Origin: Rotaria macrura
Taxonomy: Eukaryota; Rotifera; Eurotatoria; Philodinida; Philodinidae
Assembly: GCA_900239685.1 (NCBI GenBank)
Contig: OENT01000195.1
Coordinates: 62,001 to 126,000 of the forward strand
Length of the DNA: 64,000 bases
Direction of reading: 5' to 3'
The number at the start of each line of letters is the position of its first letter. Position 1 is the first letter of the stretch. Shown piece by piece: positions 39,691 to 51,926 of the stretch. The position numbers and the translations under genes are program-made. The notes beneath the pieces were generated by a model. That model searched no databases, was not told the DNA's origin, and saw only the letters and a program-made list of their open reading frames with translations.

Positions 39691-42600
39691 TCATATACAT
39701 ATTGGTTCATCTCCATCACGCGTTAATGGGATTCCAGCTAGAAGGAAAAAAAAAGAAAAAGAAAATAATACGTGATAGATCACAGTGAATTTTATCTAAG
39801 GAAACTATTCATTTCAATGTGAGTTAACAGTTTCTTTCGTCGTATGTATTTCTATGTTTACCTGATTCTTCTCTTAATTGAACAAATGGTAAAAGCGAAT
39901 TCAGTGGAATAGCATGTTGTATTGAAAATTCATAACCAGCCGTATCAATTACTAAAATATTCAATTGTCTATCTCGTTTACTTATTTGCATTATTTCATT
40001 TATTCGATTGGTTGATAAATTTATTGTATCTTGACCATTCAACTCGAGTATAACATCACCGCATTTGATGCCACATGCATCAGCTGATGAGCCTGGTTCA
40101 ATATATTGAACATGTAGTGTTTTTTCAAGTTTCCATTCAAGACCAAAATCATCTTGAGGTTGGTCGAATTTAAGTTTACATAGACGTGGTCTTATGTCAT
40201 CTGTCTGTGGTGATTGATAATTGAATACGTTGTTATCTAAATAACCACCTTGTCTTCTTAATATGCGATAAGCTGCACCCGTTAATACAATAAGAGACAC
40301 GTGACCATTTTCTTCATATGAACGTTTGATGGATTTCGTTATTTCAAGAAACGAAGAAAAACTTTGAACATTTTTTGATTGTACATACATTACATGGTCA
40401 CCTGCAGCCACACCACTACAAAGAACAATTTCGAAGATAATTCTAATATGAAAATTAATTACCTTCGTTTAGCTGGACTATTTGGAAATACTTCTAAAAC
40501 AATAGGAGTATCACAATGTGGTCGTTCAATAAGTTTCAAACCACATTTAAGAGAATTCGAATCTTGAAGAAGTATACATTCTCCTAAAATAAATCAATTT
40601 TTCAAACATAACTTCTAATTTGAAATGATTTTACGTTGCCATGGCTGTCTAGGTTCAGTTAATCCATAACTGAAATCGTGGACAGGGTGATATCTACCAG
40701 ATGCTCCTAATCGTGGTTTTCTTTCATCCGAATTGTAATTCGCCAGTGTGTTATAATGAGGCTCATCAGAAGATGTCGAACTTTGTCGCTTTGATACTCG
40801 TCTTTTCTTGCGTCGCTCAATAAGCACTTCTAAATCATCTTGTTGATAGCAACTGTTCATCAAACCCATGACAACTAAATAAAGTTAAACGAAGTAGATA
40901 GTTTGATAGAAAAAAGTCTCGTAATACATTTTTGAAAATATACGATAGGTTTCAGTGATGGGAAGAAGAGTTAACGTTTTTTCATTAACACATCTCTTCT
41001 TCAAATGTCACAATGGTAAGGTAGATAGTAGCTACTCGAATACTATGGCTATATAATGTTTGTCTTCTCATCATTCTTAACTTACACACTAACTGAAATT
41101 CTCGTAAAGAAGAAAGAGCTTAAAATATTTTTTTTTCTAATTTCGATACTTTCATGTGCGACGTAAACAGACACAATTTTTCATAAAAATTTTGTGTCAT
41201 TCTTTTGTGACATACGATTTTTTCTTGCTCGCTGTTAATTTATAGAATAGATGTAATTTAAAAAATTGGTTGTTATTTCAATAGATTCTTGTTTGAACAT
41301 AGTTTTCTCATGTATGAACTTTGGAAACATTCTATTTTCTATGCATATTTCCTTAGGTTTTTATTTCGTTCTTTTCTCAAGTAAAATTATGTTGAATGCT
41401 TCTTTACCTTGCTTCGTTTTGTCTGATACCTTTTCTTTATTTATTTCAATCAAACGATCGTTCTCCGATACGCCAGCCTTTTCTAAATAACATTAAAAAG
41501 AACTTAACTAATAATAGACATGAGTGTACAATTAAAAACCTGCGGGTGAAGCAGACTTGATGTTATAAATAATGTAGTTGTTATCGTCTTTTTGTATCTC
41601 AAAACCTATTGATTGACCATCCATTCTTTTAATAGAACACAAACGAAGCAGCGCGTCCACAGATACAATATCGATACTACTACGTGACCGACGTTCTTGT
41701 TGATCTTTGGTCGGATGAAAAGTTGTCGATGTTGGCTTTGGCAATTTATCATCTTAAAGAAGAAAAATTTAATTGTATTGCCTTGTTTTGATTATTGATA
41801 TTTAGAACTTTACCATTAAATGGTTTATTCTTTGAAGGTAGAATAAGTTCCTTTATAGTGTCGTAAGGCATAGGTGAAGAAGCAGGTGTAATATATCTAA
41901 AAAAATATTGAAATACTTTATTTTTCTTGAGAGATCTTGATGAAAGAACGTAGCAGCGCCGTCTCAATAAATATATATATATATATACTAATATAAAGGA
42001 TACATTTGTACCGAAAGTTTTACCAATACATGATGCTGAGGAACAACAATCCTAGCAGAAATTTCAGTAAGATAAAGTAAATGAGAATAAAATTCTGACT
42101 TATTTATGGTCTTCACAAGAGAATCCAAGTAACTTCATCATTATCACAGTCACAGAGCTTGACAAGATTTCAAATTAAACCCAATCAATTTGTTTAGTTT
42201 TTGTTCGGACAAGCTTTGGCATCTCGTTTGAATTCTTGTCACAGAATGAATTTCGTACATTAACTGTTAAAACAAACAAAATATATGTGACTAGAAGAGA
42301 GATCAAATCTCACCTTTCTCAATAATTTTTTTTATGTCGAAGAAAATTTGGCCTTTATTTTTCAACAGGAAAAGAAATAGTATATTTGCAAAACAAAAAT
42401 TTTATCAATCAGACTCATGATAGTATTCTTTCAACGTAATACTAGTTGGGTTCAATAGAAAAAAAAACAAGTCAATGCTATCAGTAGCATCTTGAGAAGT
42501 CCTCTACATTGAGAGAAACAATACATCGCTGACGACATGACAGTTTTTCTCAGAATTCTAGGATGTAAAATTGGAAGATCATATGAGAATAACTTCTTTT

Positions 42601-45600
42601 CAAGCAGGAAATGACGAAAATAAAAAGCGTGATAAGAAACAAAAAATCTTCTCAGCCAAGAACGTTCAGATCACAATACATAGCAGTATGAGTTTATTGA
42701 AATTTTCATAGTTTTCTTTCGATTCGATCTTCTTTTCAATGAGAAAAACGTCCGAAGTAAATGTAGAATATTCAATTAAAACGTAGAAATTTCTCTTTTT
42801 CAAGTATATTCTGAGATAAGAAGAAAACAACAGCTATGAGGGAAGATATTTTTGTGTCCATTCATTTGAAACTAGTGAAAAACCCATTCAATAGCAGACT
42901 GTTCATATATCTATGTATATAAATTTTAACGACATTTGAACCTATTGTGCAATGTTCGACGATCCATCATAATTGAACTAACGAAGCATATCTATCGAAT
43001 ATTTGAAGTATAAATAGTAGAATTTTTCAGAAACTAAAAACAAGAATCATGAAATTCCGTTCTAGAATCTATAAATCAATTCGATATCGTTACTCAATAA
43101 TTAGATAGAAGATAGTTTTTCGAATCTAGAAACCATGAACATACTTTTTCTGGTAAGACATTCTACTACGTTTACTCTTTTCTGGTGAAAGAATTGAATT
43201 TCAAAATTTTTTCGTAAAAGAATTTTCCCTCAAGGAAAGGAATCACTTAATTTACCGACGAACGTCATCTTTTTCAGGTGTTTGGCCAATAGGATAATGA
43301 CGAGTTTTGTACCATTCATAACCATTACCGTCAATAACCAGTAGTTTAATCTCTTGGTTTTTTTCATAATTTGTTCTGATAAGATCTTGAACATGATCGT
43401 AATCTAGTGTTTCAATATTGGAATCATTTACTTCAATGATATAGTCATCATTCAAAATATTTGTATGAGCAGCTGGTGAATTTAGGTCAAGCTTCTGTAT
43501 TCGATATCCGCTAACACCACCAAACTTATTTGATGATCGAACAATCTGAAAACCAAGATCTTTATAATTTGACCAAGGCTAAATATAATATGAAATATAG
43601 TGGAATCGAATCATAATCATTTACAAACGCATCCTACTCGAATAGTACAAAGACGTATTTCAGGATACGTTTCCGTTATTGGCTCTGTATGCAATGAACT
43701 AGATGTTTCGGAGTTTGATGACGTTTTTGGAAGCATAAGATCATCTAATCGCAAATTTCTGTATGAATGTTCATCGATAACTTCTAATGATATTGAACGA
43801 CCGTCTATTTTTGCTTTTTCAGTTAATTTACGTAGATATCGGTGAAATTTAGTGTCACTCATATTTTTAACACCACGATTATTAACTGCTAAAACAAAAT
43901 AACCAAGAGGAAGACCTAAAAGAAGTCAAGAAAATATCATTCTATAAATTAGAAAAAATATTTATTTTCGTTTTTTATGTTATCGACCTTCATTTTCAGC
44001 AGATGATTTTGGCTTAATTTCAATAATTTTATGTCCAACAATATCATTTTGAATTGATCTAACACGAAAACCAAAGCCTGTATCATTTGGCTTCATTTGA
44101 AGTTCGTAATATTTTCGACCAAATTCTTTTTGTATTGGTAGCACTGGATTTTGTGTTACCAAAGCTGATATATTATATTTCAGTGGTGTGGTTCTTTTTG
44201 ATGTTACCACATTTAGCACTAGTTTTGGAACTTTTAATTATATAAAATCTATTGAGACTATAAATATGAAACAATCATATACATACCAACAGAAGATGCA
44301 GACGGTGATGATGAAATTCGATTAGTTCTACTATTCGATAATTTCTGAACATTTGAAAGTTTACTGTGAATACGTTTCTTTCGGTTTACATAGTATTCAT
44401 ACGTGTCTTTATCTGTTACTAACAATACCAAAGATTGTGGATATACAATATCTTTTATACGTTGTTTTATTTGATCATAGTGCATATTTTGAACATTGCT
44501 TCCATTTACTTCAACAAGTAAATCTCCAGACTTAATGCCGGCAAGTTGAGCATCTACATAGCAATAGAAAAAAATCAATGGTATATGTATTCATTATCTG
44601 TTGAGACTCTGGTTTGTCACCGACTATTGAAAGGCACACGCAAACAAGCTATTATTTATATGAGCTGAATTTTGCCTACAAGATGCTCGGACTATATATT
44701 AGCTTAGTTTTTCCTAACAATCCTAGTCGAACGCCAAGCAGTTTTATTTATCATGACACATAGAAGAACAATATTAATCAGAAACTATTCACTATCTGTC
44801 AGTCTTCATTCTTATGAATGGATCATTTGTTGTGTGAAAAAGAAAACATGTCAGGATCAAGAGCAGTATAGAACCATGCTTCGATTCACATGTTTCAAAG
44901 TAAGGAAAAATAAATGTGAAAACCTCCGACTTAAGTCCGAGAGTTATGTGTACTTCAAAAAGTGAATGAGACAAATCAGTAATTCTAGAATGTGTGCACG
45001 GAAGAAGTATCCTAGGAAACCTTTTTGGAAAACTCCAAAACTACTGGCCATCTCAGGCATATCTAGGCAATTTCGTTTCTCGATGTAGCTTTTGTTCATT
45101 TTCAGGCGATGTTTTGTTAGAAAGCAAAACTAATATCAGATTCGGAATCAGCGTTAAAAACTGAGTCGATTTGTATTCGTTGTGGATAATTCTGAGAAAA
45201 AAATGTTTTTTTTGAAAAAATCCTTGTACCCCACCTCAGGGATTGTTTGGTCAATAATGCCAGTTTTTTCGATAACTCAGCCATTTCTTGCCGGATCCTT
45301 TTCATCTTCGAACCCGACCGAGATATTGATGAGACAACTGGGTGCATAAAATTTCAGCTCAATCGAATGTATTTGTAAAGAGTTATCGTGTAAACGGTCG
45401 GCCGACCGAACACACTGACAGATTCTAGAGTGTACTTACTTTTTCGAGTATACAAAAAGCGCTATAGCTTTTATGAATAGAATAGCTCACAGAAAATAAT
45501 ACCCTGCATTTAACAGTCATCATCTACAGTAGTAGTTGTTGAAAAGGCTTGATTGCTAAAATAGAAATTCTTCACGCCCTGAGCCATGAAATGTTCTTAT

Positions 45601-47052
45601 GAACAAAAACAAATAATCAAACATAATCCGTAATGTAAGTGTTAGTATAAATTTTCGGATGTATTTGTTTGACCGATGCAAGTTGAATGTGATCTATTTG
45701 AAATTTAAATTGAATTCGAGAAATCATCTTAGTAGAGGAAACATAAACCATAATGAATTTTTCTTAGGGGTTGACGCTATAGAAAATTTGATTAAACTAT
45801 ATCAAATGTCCTCTATCATTTATGACCGTTCGGATCACAATCTATATTTTCAGATTATTCTTCTTTTGAAACGATCAGATGTTCTCATCTACGTAATGAA
45901 TATTAGACTAAAATTATTCGGATTTAGTTCTTTTAATTCAGTGTTAAGTCAATTGATCATAGTTAACATTCTTCATATATACATGGAAAGATCATTCATT
46001 GACATTCTCACGAACGAACTCTTGATTGACAAGAAAATGAAATACTTACTTGATGGTCGATTTTTATCACTTTGTAAAATTTCCAATGTATTGTAATCAC
46101 GATACATATCATATACGAGTTGAAAGCCCCATTCATCTGTTTCGCTGGCACGATGAATAGTGCATAGACGAATATTATCTGAATGGTGGTCTTCGAATCG
46201 ATCTAAATAGGATATTTTTGTTGTTAAAAATAAAGAATAAGCTTTTATTCTTATATATTCTTCTCAATTTATACCTGAATTGACAGAATCCAATATGTTT
46301 TTTGGAAATGAACTATTTTGAAATTCTTTGGAAGGTAATGGTACATTTTTCTGTTTAAAATATATGTAGGTATGTGTATCGACGACGTATAACTTGACGT
46401 AACCTTTTGATATTTGTTTGACCAGATTTTTTCGTATAGTATCAGTTGGTTGATTATCAACAAATTCATCATTGATTTCAAGAATTCGATCATATTTGCG
46501 TAATGTCGTTTTAACAGCAGGTGAATTCGGAAGTATGTCTTGAACGAGTAAGCCAGTACCATCACTACTACCAATCGGAGAAATGCCAAAGGATTGATCA
46601 GACTTCTGTTTTAGATGTATTTCACATGTACGTGGTGTGTTTATAGGAAAATTCTTATACTCTAATGGCATTTGTTGTGGGGAGTGAATTACTTTAGCAA
46701 GTTTAGGATCGATTGAGATATTACTTTTTTTCAATTCTTCATATTTAGTTTTTTCAATAACAAGTAACTCTAAGTAATCATTCGAGTTTTTGGAATTTTG
46801 TATTGTTTTCAGCAGAACATCATATTTACTCTTGGTTACATCTGTATCGTTAATACGAAGAATAACCTCACCCATTTTGAGTCCAGCAGCAGCTGCTGCT
46901 GGACTATTCGACTCGATCATACTAATAGAATGCGGAGGTCTTGATGAACTATCAATACTGAAACCAAAACCTTCGTAATCAGACCATTTATACAAACGAT
47001 AGTGACGAAGTTTAGCATTACGTAAAGCCTCTTCATTTTTTAAGTTCGACAT
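39691..47052 (-). CDS. NHERF/PDZK1-type scaffold protein with eight PDZ domains
   Basis: Thirteen exons: 47052-46275, 46202-46050, 44553-44287, 44218-43988, 43915-43629, 43578-43256, 41896-41814, 41752-41540, 41482-41408, 40874-40635, 40583-40463, 40415-39862, 39737-39691. They sum to 3372 nt (1123 aa) in frame. Eight PDZ domains are visible from their carboxylate loops: GFGFSI, SFGISP, WGFQLV, GFGFRV, LGFQIV, IGFEIQ, CGLKLI and FGLEWK. Several begin with RLCTI/RLCSI/PRLCKL, the NHERF-family start (PRLC). Helix and strand elements (AGLKMGEVILRINDTDV, AGIKSGDLLVEVNGSNV, CGIKCGDVILELNGQD) are intact. Such proteins tether membrane transporters and receptors by their C-termini under the apical membrane. 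The protein ends DEPICI. There is no ERM-binding tail or other domain. The 44554-46049 intron carries repeat copy B. Confidence 0.9.
44907..45460 (-). mobile_element. Dispersed ~550 bp repeat, copy B (PDZ scaffold intron)
   Basis: Inverted relative to copies A and C, and the closest relative of C (a 76-codon open frame at 45117-45347 differs from C by one residue). The GTCGGCCGAC palindrome is kept near 45400. The terminal palindrome at 44924-44942 carries a mismatch (CTCCGACTTAAGTCCGAG). It lies in the same orientation as the host gene, between exons 2 and 3 of the PDZ scaffold. Ends are good to about 10 bp. Confidence 0.9.
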
Positions 47053-48723
47053 GATAATACAAATGTAATTAGTTTTTCATAAATGAAAAAAAAAAATTAA
47101 TACCTAGAAGCATAAAAATATGAAATATTTCATCAATATACAATTTTTCTCACAAGTATATATTCATTAAAAGTACTCTACCCAATCTTTGTTGCTTATT
47201 TCTATAGCTAACAATGAAATACTATATATATATATATATATATATGCATATATCTTTCTTTACCCCTTTATGAATTGTCTGTTAACTACCAAGCATCTTT
47301 TTCTTCTATGTCTCTCATTGCCTATCTAAATAGCAAACCTTCCTGATAAGCACTACTCATATGCAGACACATACTCCAAATCAGATATTAAATAAACGAG
47401 AGACGCAAGAATATCTTTACATATCTACATCTTTTCAAATTGAAAAAAGAATGAAATAGTTGATTCTCTTTTTTTTTCACTCTGAAGAAAGTATGCTAGC
47501 TATGTCATAAATGAAAATACACATCTTTTTTCTTCTATTTACCTCCAACGATAGATTTACACTAACAAAAGAGAAGACGACGTATTGTTTGTTGAAATTG
47601 AAATTTTACTTCACCTCTATCTTGACATTCGTATTGATATTAAATACTCTTTCATTTATTTGATAATCGAAATTAAATCATTATTTTTCTATATAATAAA
47701 TATGCTACAATGTACACAAAATATTGAACGAATAGAAAATAAAAATGACACTATACAATAGGAAGAAATACATTGTAACAAAAGTAAAACAATAAATAAC
47801 ATACGAAAGTTATTTGCAAACCTCAGTCATATCTTTTGTAGAACGTTTTTGCTCAGGTTTTTATTGAAGTTGACCAAAGATTCGTCCTTCATCATCCATA
47901 TATTTATAGATAAGATAAAACCCATAAAAAATAAATGTTCTGATAGTAAAATTATTGTAGTGAAGAAAAACTTAATCTCATCATCACGTATTTCCATCGG
48001 AAGCAAATCTACGCAAACAAAAAACAAAGTAGAACATGAATTTTCATGTATACACGTGTCAACATCAGTCGATTAATTACTGAAATAATGTGTTCTTATT
48101 TACTATCGGAATTTCTCTGCTATACAATACGATATGAACTATTTATGATCATGATGATTTAACAATTTAATTAGAATAAAATACGACGAAGGAAATTATT
48201 TCTAATCATAAAAAATCTTCATATCATTTGACATTCATTAAATAATATTGAGACTATTACAAACAAAAAAGAATACTCAAGAGAAAGTTTAACAATTAAA
48301 TCTTTCTTTGTTTCCATGTACTACTACCATAGATGATGTTCGTCATACTTTTGGAGTATTTTTAATAAGGATGAATTTGTTTTGTTTTGACACAATAAAA
48401 TGTGTGCCATCTCATATTACAATTGCTAAAAGAATGAAATGAAAACATTAGAAAAATAAAACGAAAGATCAAAAAGACGTTGATGTTTTATTTGATTTTC
48501 TCGTTCTTCATCACGGAAACAGCAACAAGATGAAACAAATACGATAAGTCTGATGAACTTAGAATATGCACATCTTCTAGTTTAATAGCGAATTTCGTTT
48601 AAAAAATTGATCAGTACACTACGTAGAATAGTTATTTCTATACTAAACAGGTACAGATAAATAAAATATGTTTTGTTATCTTTGTTTTCCATTTGACATG
48701 ACACTCATATATATATATATATT
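47053..48723. other. Intergenic region upstream of the PDZ scaffold gene
   Basis: Presumed promoter region of the PDZ scaffold gene. It has an (AT)n tract at about 47222-47247 and another just before the small hAT-like element. Short opposing frames near 47827-48076 have no support. No gene was seen. Confidence 0.4.
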
Positions 48724-48731
48724 ATTCGTAC

Positions 48732-48836
48732 CAGAGCTGCCAACAGGCCACTTTTTTCCGGTCCTGTCTGGCCTTTTGCCTGGCCTGCTATGATTGAGCC
48801 TGACCTGCAGGCCGGCCTGGCCTATTGACAGCTCTG
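48732..48836. mobile_element. 105-bp hAT-type MITE with 8-bp target duplication
   Basis: Terminal inverted repeats CAGAGCTGCCAACAGGCCA and (right end, reverse complement) CAGAGCTGTCAATAGGCCA match at 17 of 19 bases. Both flanks carry ATTCGTAC (48724-48731 and 48837-48844). CAGAG..-type termini with 8-bp duplications are the hAT signature. The interior is GC-rich (repeated GGCCTG), unlike its surroundings. It is too short to code. Confidence 0.95.
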
Positions 48837-48844
48837 ATTCGTAC

Positions 48845-49817
48845 AACATATGTAATTAGTCATATATTTTCAACTAATACACGAGTGAAAAATCGCAGTA
48901 GCAAAGTCGAATGCTCGTTTTTGTCTGTACCAGTTGCTAAATATATTTAGCCGTCTTATTGTGTTCAAAAACGCAATGTTTTTCTTTTATAACCGTACAT
49001 CTTATTTTAAGTACGAACATTTTCTTATACTTATACGTATACATATGCATGATATCAATAGTTAATGTGTGATAAACAAATAATTATGTATGAAGCGTCA
49101 TAAATTGTGATATTCAACTTGTGTATTGGCCGCTACGTACATCAAGTAGCAAGTATTGTTTCGTGTTTGAATATTCTTTGTACTTACATCGTTTTAACAA
49201 GACTAATGAAAGAATACATTTTTTTTTGTAGATTCACAATGATCAATCATGAACATGCAATATGAGTAGATGTAATGATTTTTCGAAAACGTTTCTTTCA
49301 TACACACAGATATTATGATAGAGATTTTCTTACTGAAGAACGATTCATATTAATACGTTTGAGTTTTATTACATATTTATCCTGCAAGGGCATCTTGATG
49401 ACACTCATGAAAGGATTATGAGATTGAATTTCATGATTCTTTGAAATAGAATGCTAATCTTTGAACTGAATGTTCAATTCAATTTTAAGTATACTGACAC
49501 ATTTGAGCACAAGATTTCGATGTGAATCATTGCCTATAGCTCAATTAAATCATCACGTTATGAAAGTAAAATTTTCAGGTTGAATTTTTCTCTTGTTTCT
49601 ATGTTTCGGCTTTTTTGTCTAGAGTCAGATCGAAAAATGGATTGATGCATCATTATTTAATTGTGAAAGTTCACAAAGATAAATCATTTCGGATTCTAAC
49701 TATGTCTAATCTTTTCGATATCTTCTTGTGAACCATGTCAATTCTTGATCATTAAACATGTTTTCATTTCTAGTGAAGTTATTGATTTATATTTTATTGA
49801 GAAAAATGCATACAATT
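48845..49817. other. Intergenic region downstream of HDDC3
   Basis: About 970 bp of AT-rich DNA up to the HDDC3 stop codon. Nothing recognisable was seen. Confidence 0.4.
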
Positions 49818-51595
49818 CTATTCGAATCGAATGTTACGTTGAAGAAATAAATCTTTTAAAATAGAATCCAATTGAAAATTATGTCCGAACAATTGACGTG
49901 CTACTTGCGATGACCAGTTGAAATACTCTTTCACACGTTCCTCAGACCAGCCAACAGGTGTACAACGATTTAAATCACGTAGATTATATATCTTATCCGC
50001 AAGACGAACAACGATAGCATCCGATGTTAATTTACTAGCATTGGCAATTTGTAAACGTTTACGTTCAGCTTTCGGTAAATTTTTATCATCCGTCAATTCA
50101 GCCACGATACCTATTGTATAAATTTGAATTATATGTATTTCTAAGTACACAAAAATTCATATCAATGTATCTAAAGTTCCTGTCATATAAAGGATAAACT
50201 ATTATCATTGTCATTTTTTCTGAAGACAGATAAATGAATTGACAAGATCAACAACTATTCATCCTTTGCATTATATGACAGCCAAACAACGTTTTATTAA
50301 TAATTTCATTGACATCGTCAACATGTGCTACGAAGTTTACCACTAAATTCTACATCGTTTGGTGTTTACTTCAAAAATTTTTCAAGTTAGAACATGTTAA
50401 ACGATTGTGCTATGTCATTTTTTACTATTGAAAAGTGCATGCAGTAGTATTGCTATCTATTGTCGCCGGCATAATAGTATCAGTAGTTGTGCAAAGGGAG
50501 ATCACACTCGTACAATTGCGTATCTGTTGATCGTTTCAATTCTCAATCAACAAGAAAATTTTGTTAGAAAAACAAAGTAGACAGTTCCGTAAAGTAAAAA
50601 TGACTCTCTCTAGACCGAGTTTAGAACGATGGTATGCCAGTGTCTTATTTTCCCTTAACAAAAAGAATATACGTCACTTGTTACTATTCTTCAATGAAGT
50701 ATCATTTTTTATTTGAAGGAAAATTGAAGTGGTGTTACTGACAACTCATTTCGTAGTTATAAGATAATAGTAGTACGAAAAAACTTGATACGTATAGCAG
50801 GTGAACTCTTTCTATCTGTCGAAAATCATTGCTCGAACGACAAGTTCTTTGAACGCAGTAGTAGTAGTAATAACTTTTCTCATTCTATGAAGCTTTTCAA
50901 AAGTCATTCGAATACTACATTAGTTAATTGAATAGTCAAACAATATTCCTACGATAATGCAAAGCTTCACTTATTACCAACCGTTTTTATAGTATATTCA
51001 CATGTTAAAAGCCTATTCATTCATATTTAATTCTTAAAATACTATGAACTTGCTTTTAAAAATCCTAACAGACGGCTTTTTAGTATTTACTGTCGATAAA
51101 ATCTGTTCATTGAAGTAATTCTACAGTTTTCACAATACAAGGCAGAAAAACGTAATCTAAACACGGCAATCAGATTTGTCTGAATTTACAGTTCTTGATA
51201 TTGTTCGACGAACTCTTGTCGTACTCCGAGTAAAACTTAACTATCTATGTCCTATTAATGTACACTGTTGTCAGAGTATAGTTCAAAAATTGTGACTACC
51301 AGAGATGCGTGGTCCAAAGAGTTGTTTAAGTTCATCGAATGTTGTGTCCGTATCTTCGATAGTATCATGTAAAAGTGCAGCCTAGAAAATAGAACTATGT
51401 TGTCGAAACAAGTCTAGCATTACTACGAACAATACCTACAGCAAGTAAATCATAATCTTTAATGTCAGCTTCATTGCTTAGAATAAATGCTACGCCTATC
51501 GGATGATTTATATACGGTGTTCCTTCTGAATCCTTTCGTTTTTGATTTCTATGTTTGTAGGCCGCAAATTGAAGTGCATGCATAAATTTTTCCAT
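49818..51595 (-). CDS. HDDC3: HDDC3/MESH1, metazoan SpoT-type (p)ppGpp/NADPH hydrolase
   Basis: Exons 51595-51440, 51381-51300 and 50110-49818 give 531 nt (176 aa; human about 179). MESH1 is the single-domain animal SpoT homologue: a Mn-dependent HD hydrolase that removes pyrophosphate from ppGpp in vitro and dephosphorylates NADPH. Metal ligands are all present: His31 (GTPYINHPIGVA), His57-Asp58 (AALLHDTIEDTDTT) and Asp118 (VRLADKIYNLRDLNRCTP), matching human His35, His61/Asp62 and Asp122. ELTDDKNLPKAERKRLQ and WSEERVKEYFNWSSQV are also collinear. The start at MEKFMHALQFAAYKHR fits the family's usual start. The last intron is long (about 1.2 kb). It lies 3' of PPIP5K on the same strand, 330 bp away. 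Confidence 0.96.
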
Positions 51596-51926
51596 ATCTA
51601 TGATAAAATTAGACAATTGCTTGTTTTGTTAAACAAAAGATATCAATTAGATGAAGATGAAATAAACGATGAAAATTGATTCATTCATATTTATTGTATT
51701 CATTAGATCAAAGAAAATATATATTATCTAGTTAATATATAAAAAAAAATTAAAAAACAAAGGAAATGAATAAATATTCCAATATCACCGATAGAATGCG
51801 GAAATAATTTATAAACGGGATTTTAATTATAACCTGTAGTTCAAAGATCACTAGAAGTCAAAAAACATAAAAAATAAAATAAAATAAACATTGTCATTCA
51901 TGCGTGTACACTTCTATGATAACGGC
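51596..51926. other. Short spacer between PPIP5K and HDDC3
   Basis: 331 bp between the PPIP5K stop and the HDDC3 ATG on the same strand. It must hold both the PPIP5K 3' end and the HDDC3 promoter. It contains AATAAA-like runs on both strands, as expected. Confidence 0.4.

Noticed and set aside
45117..45347. 76-codon frame shared by repeat copies B and C as a possible transposon-encoded peptide
   Set aside because: It has no recognisable domain, is broken by a stop in copy A and is too short to be a transposase. The identity simply reflects the recent common origin of the two copies.
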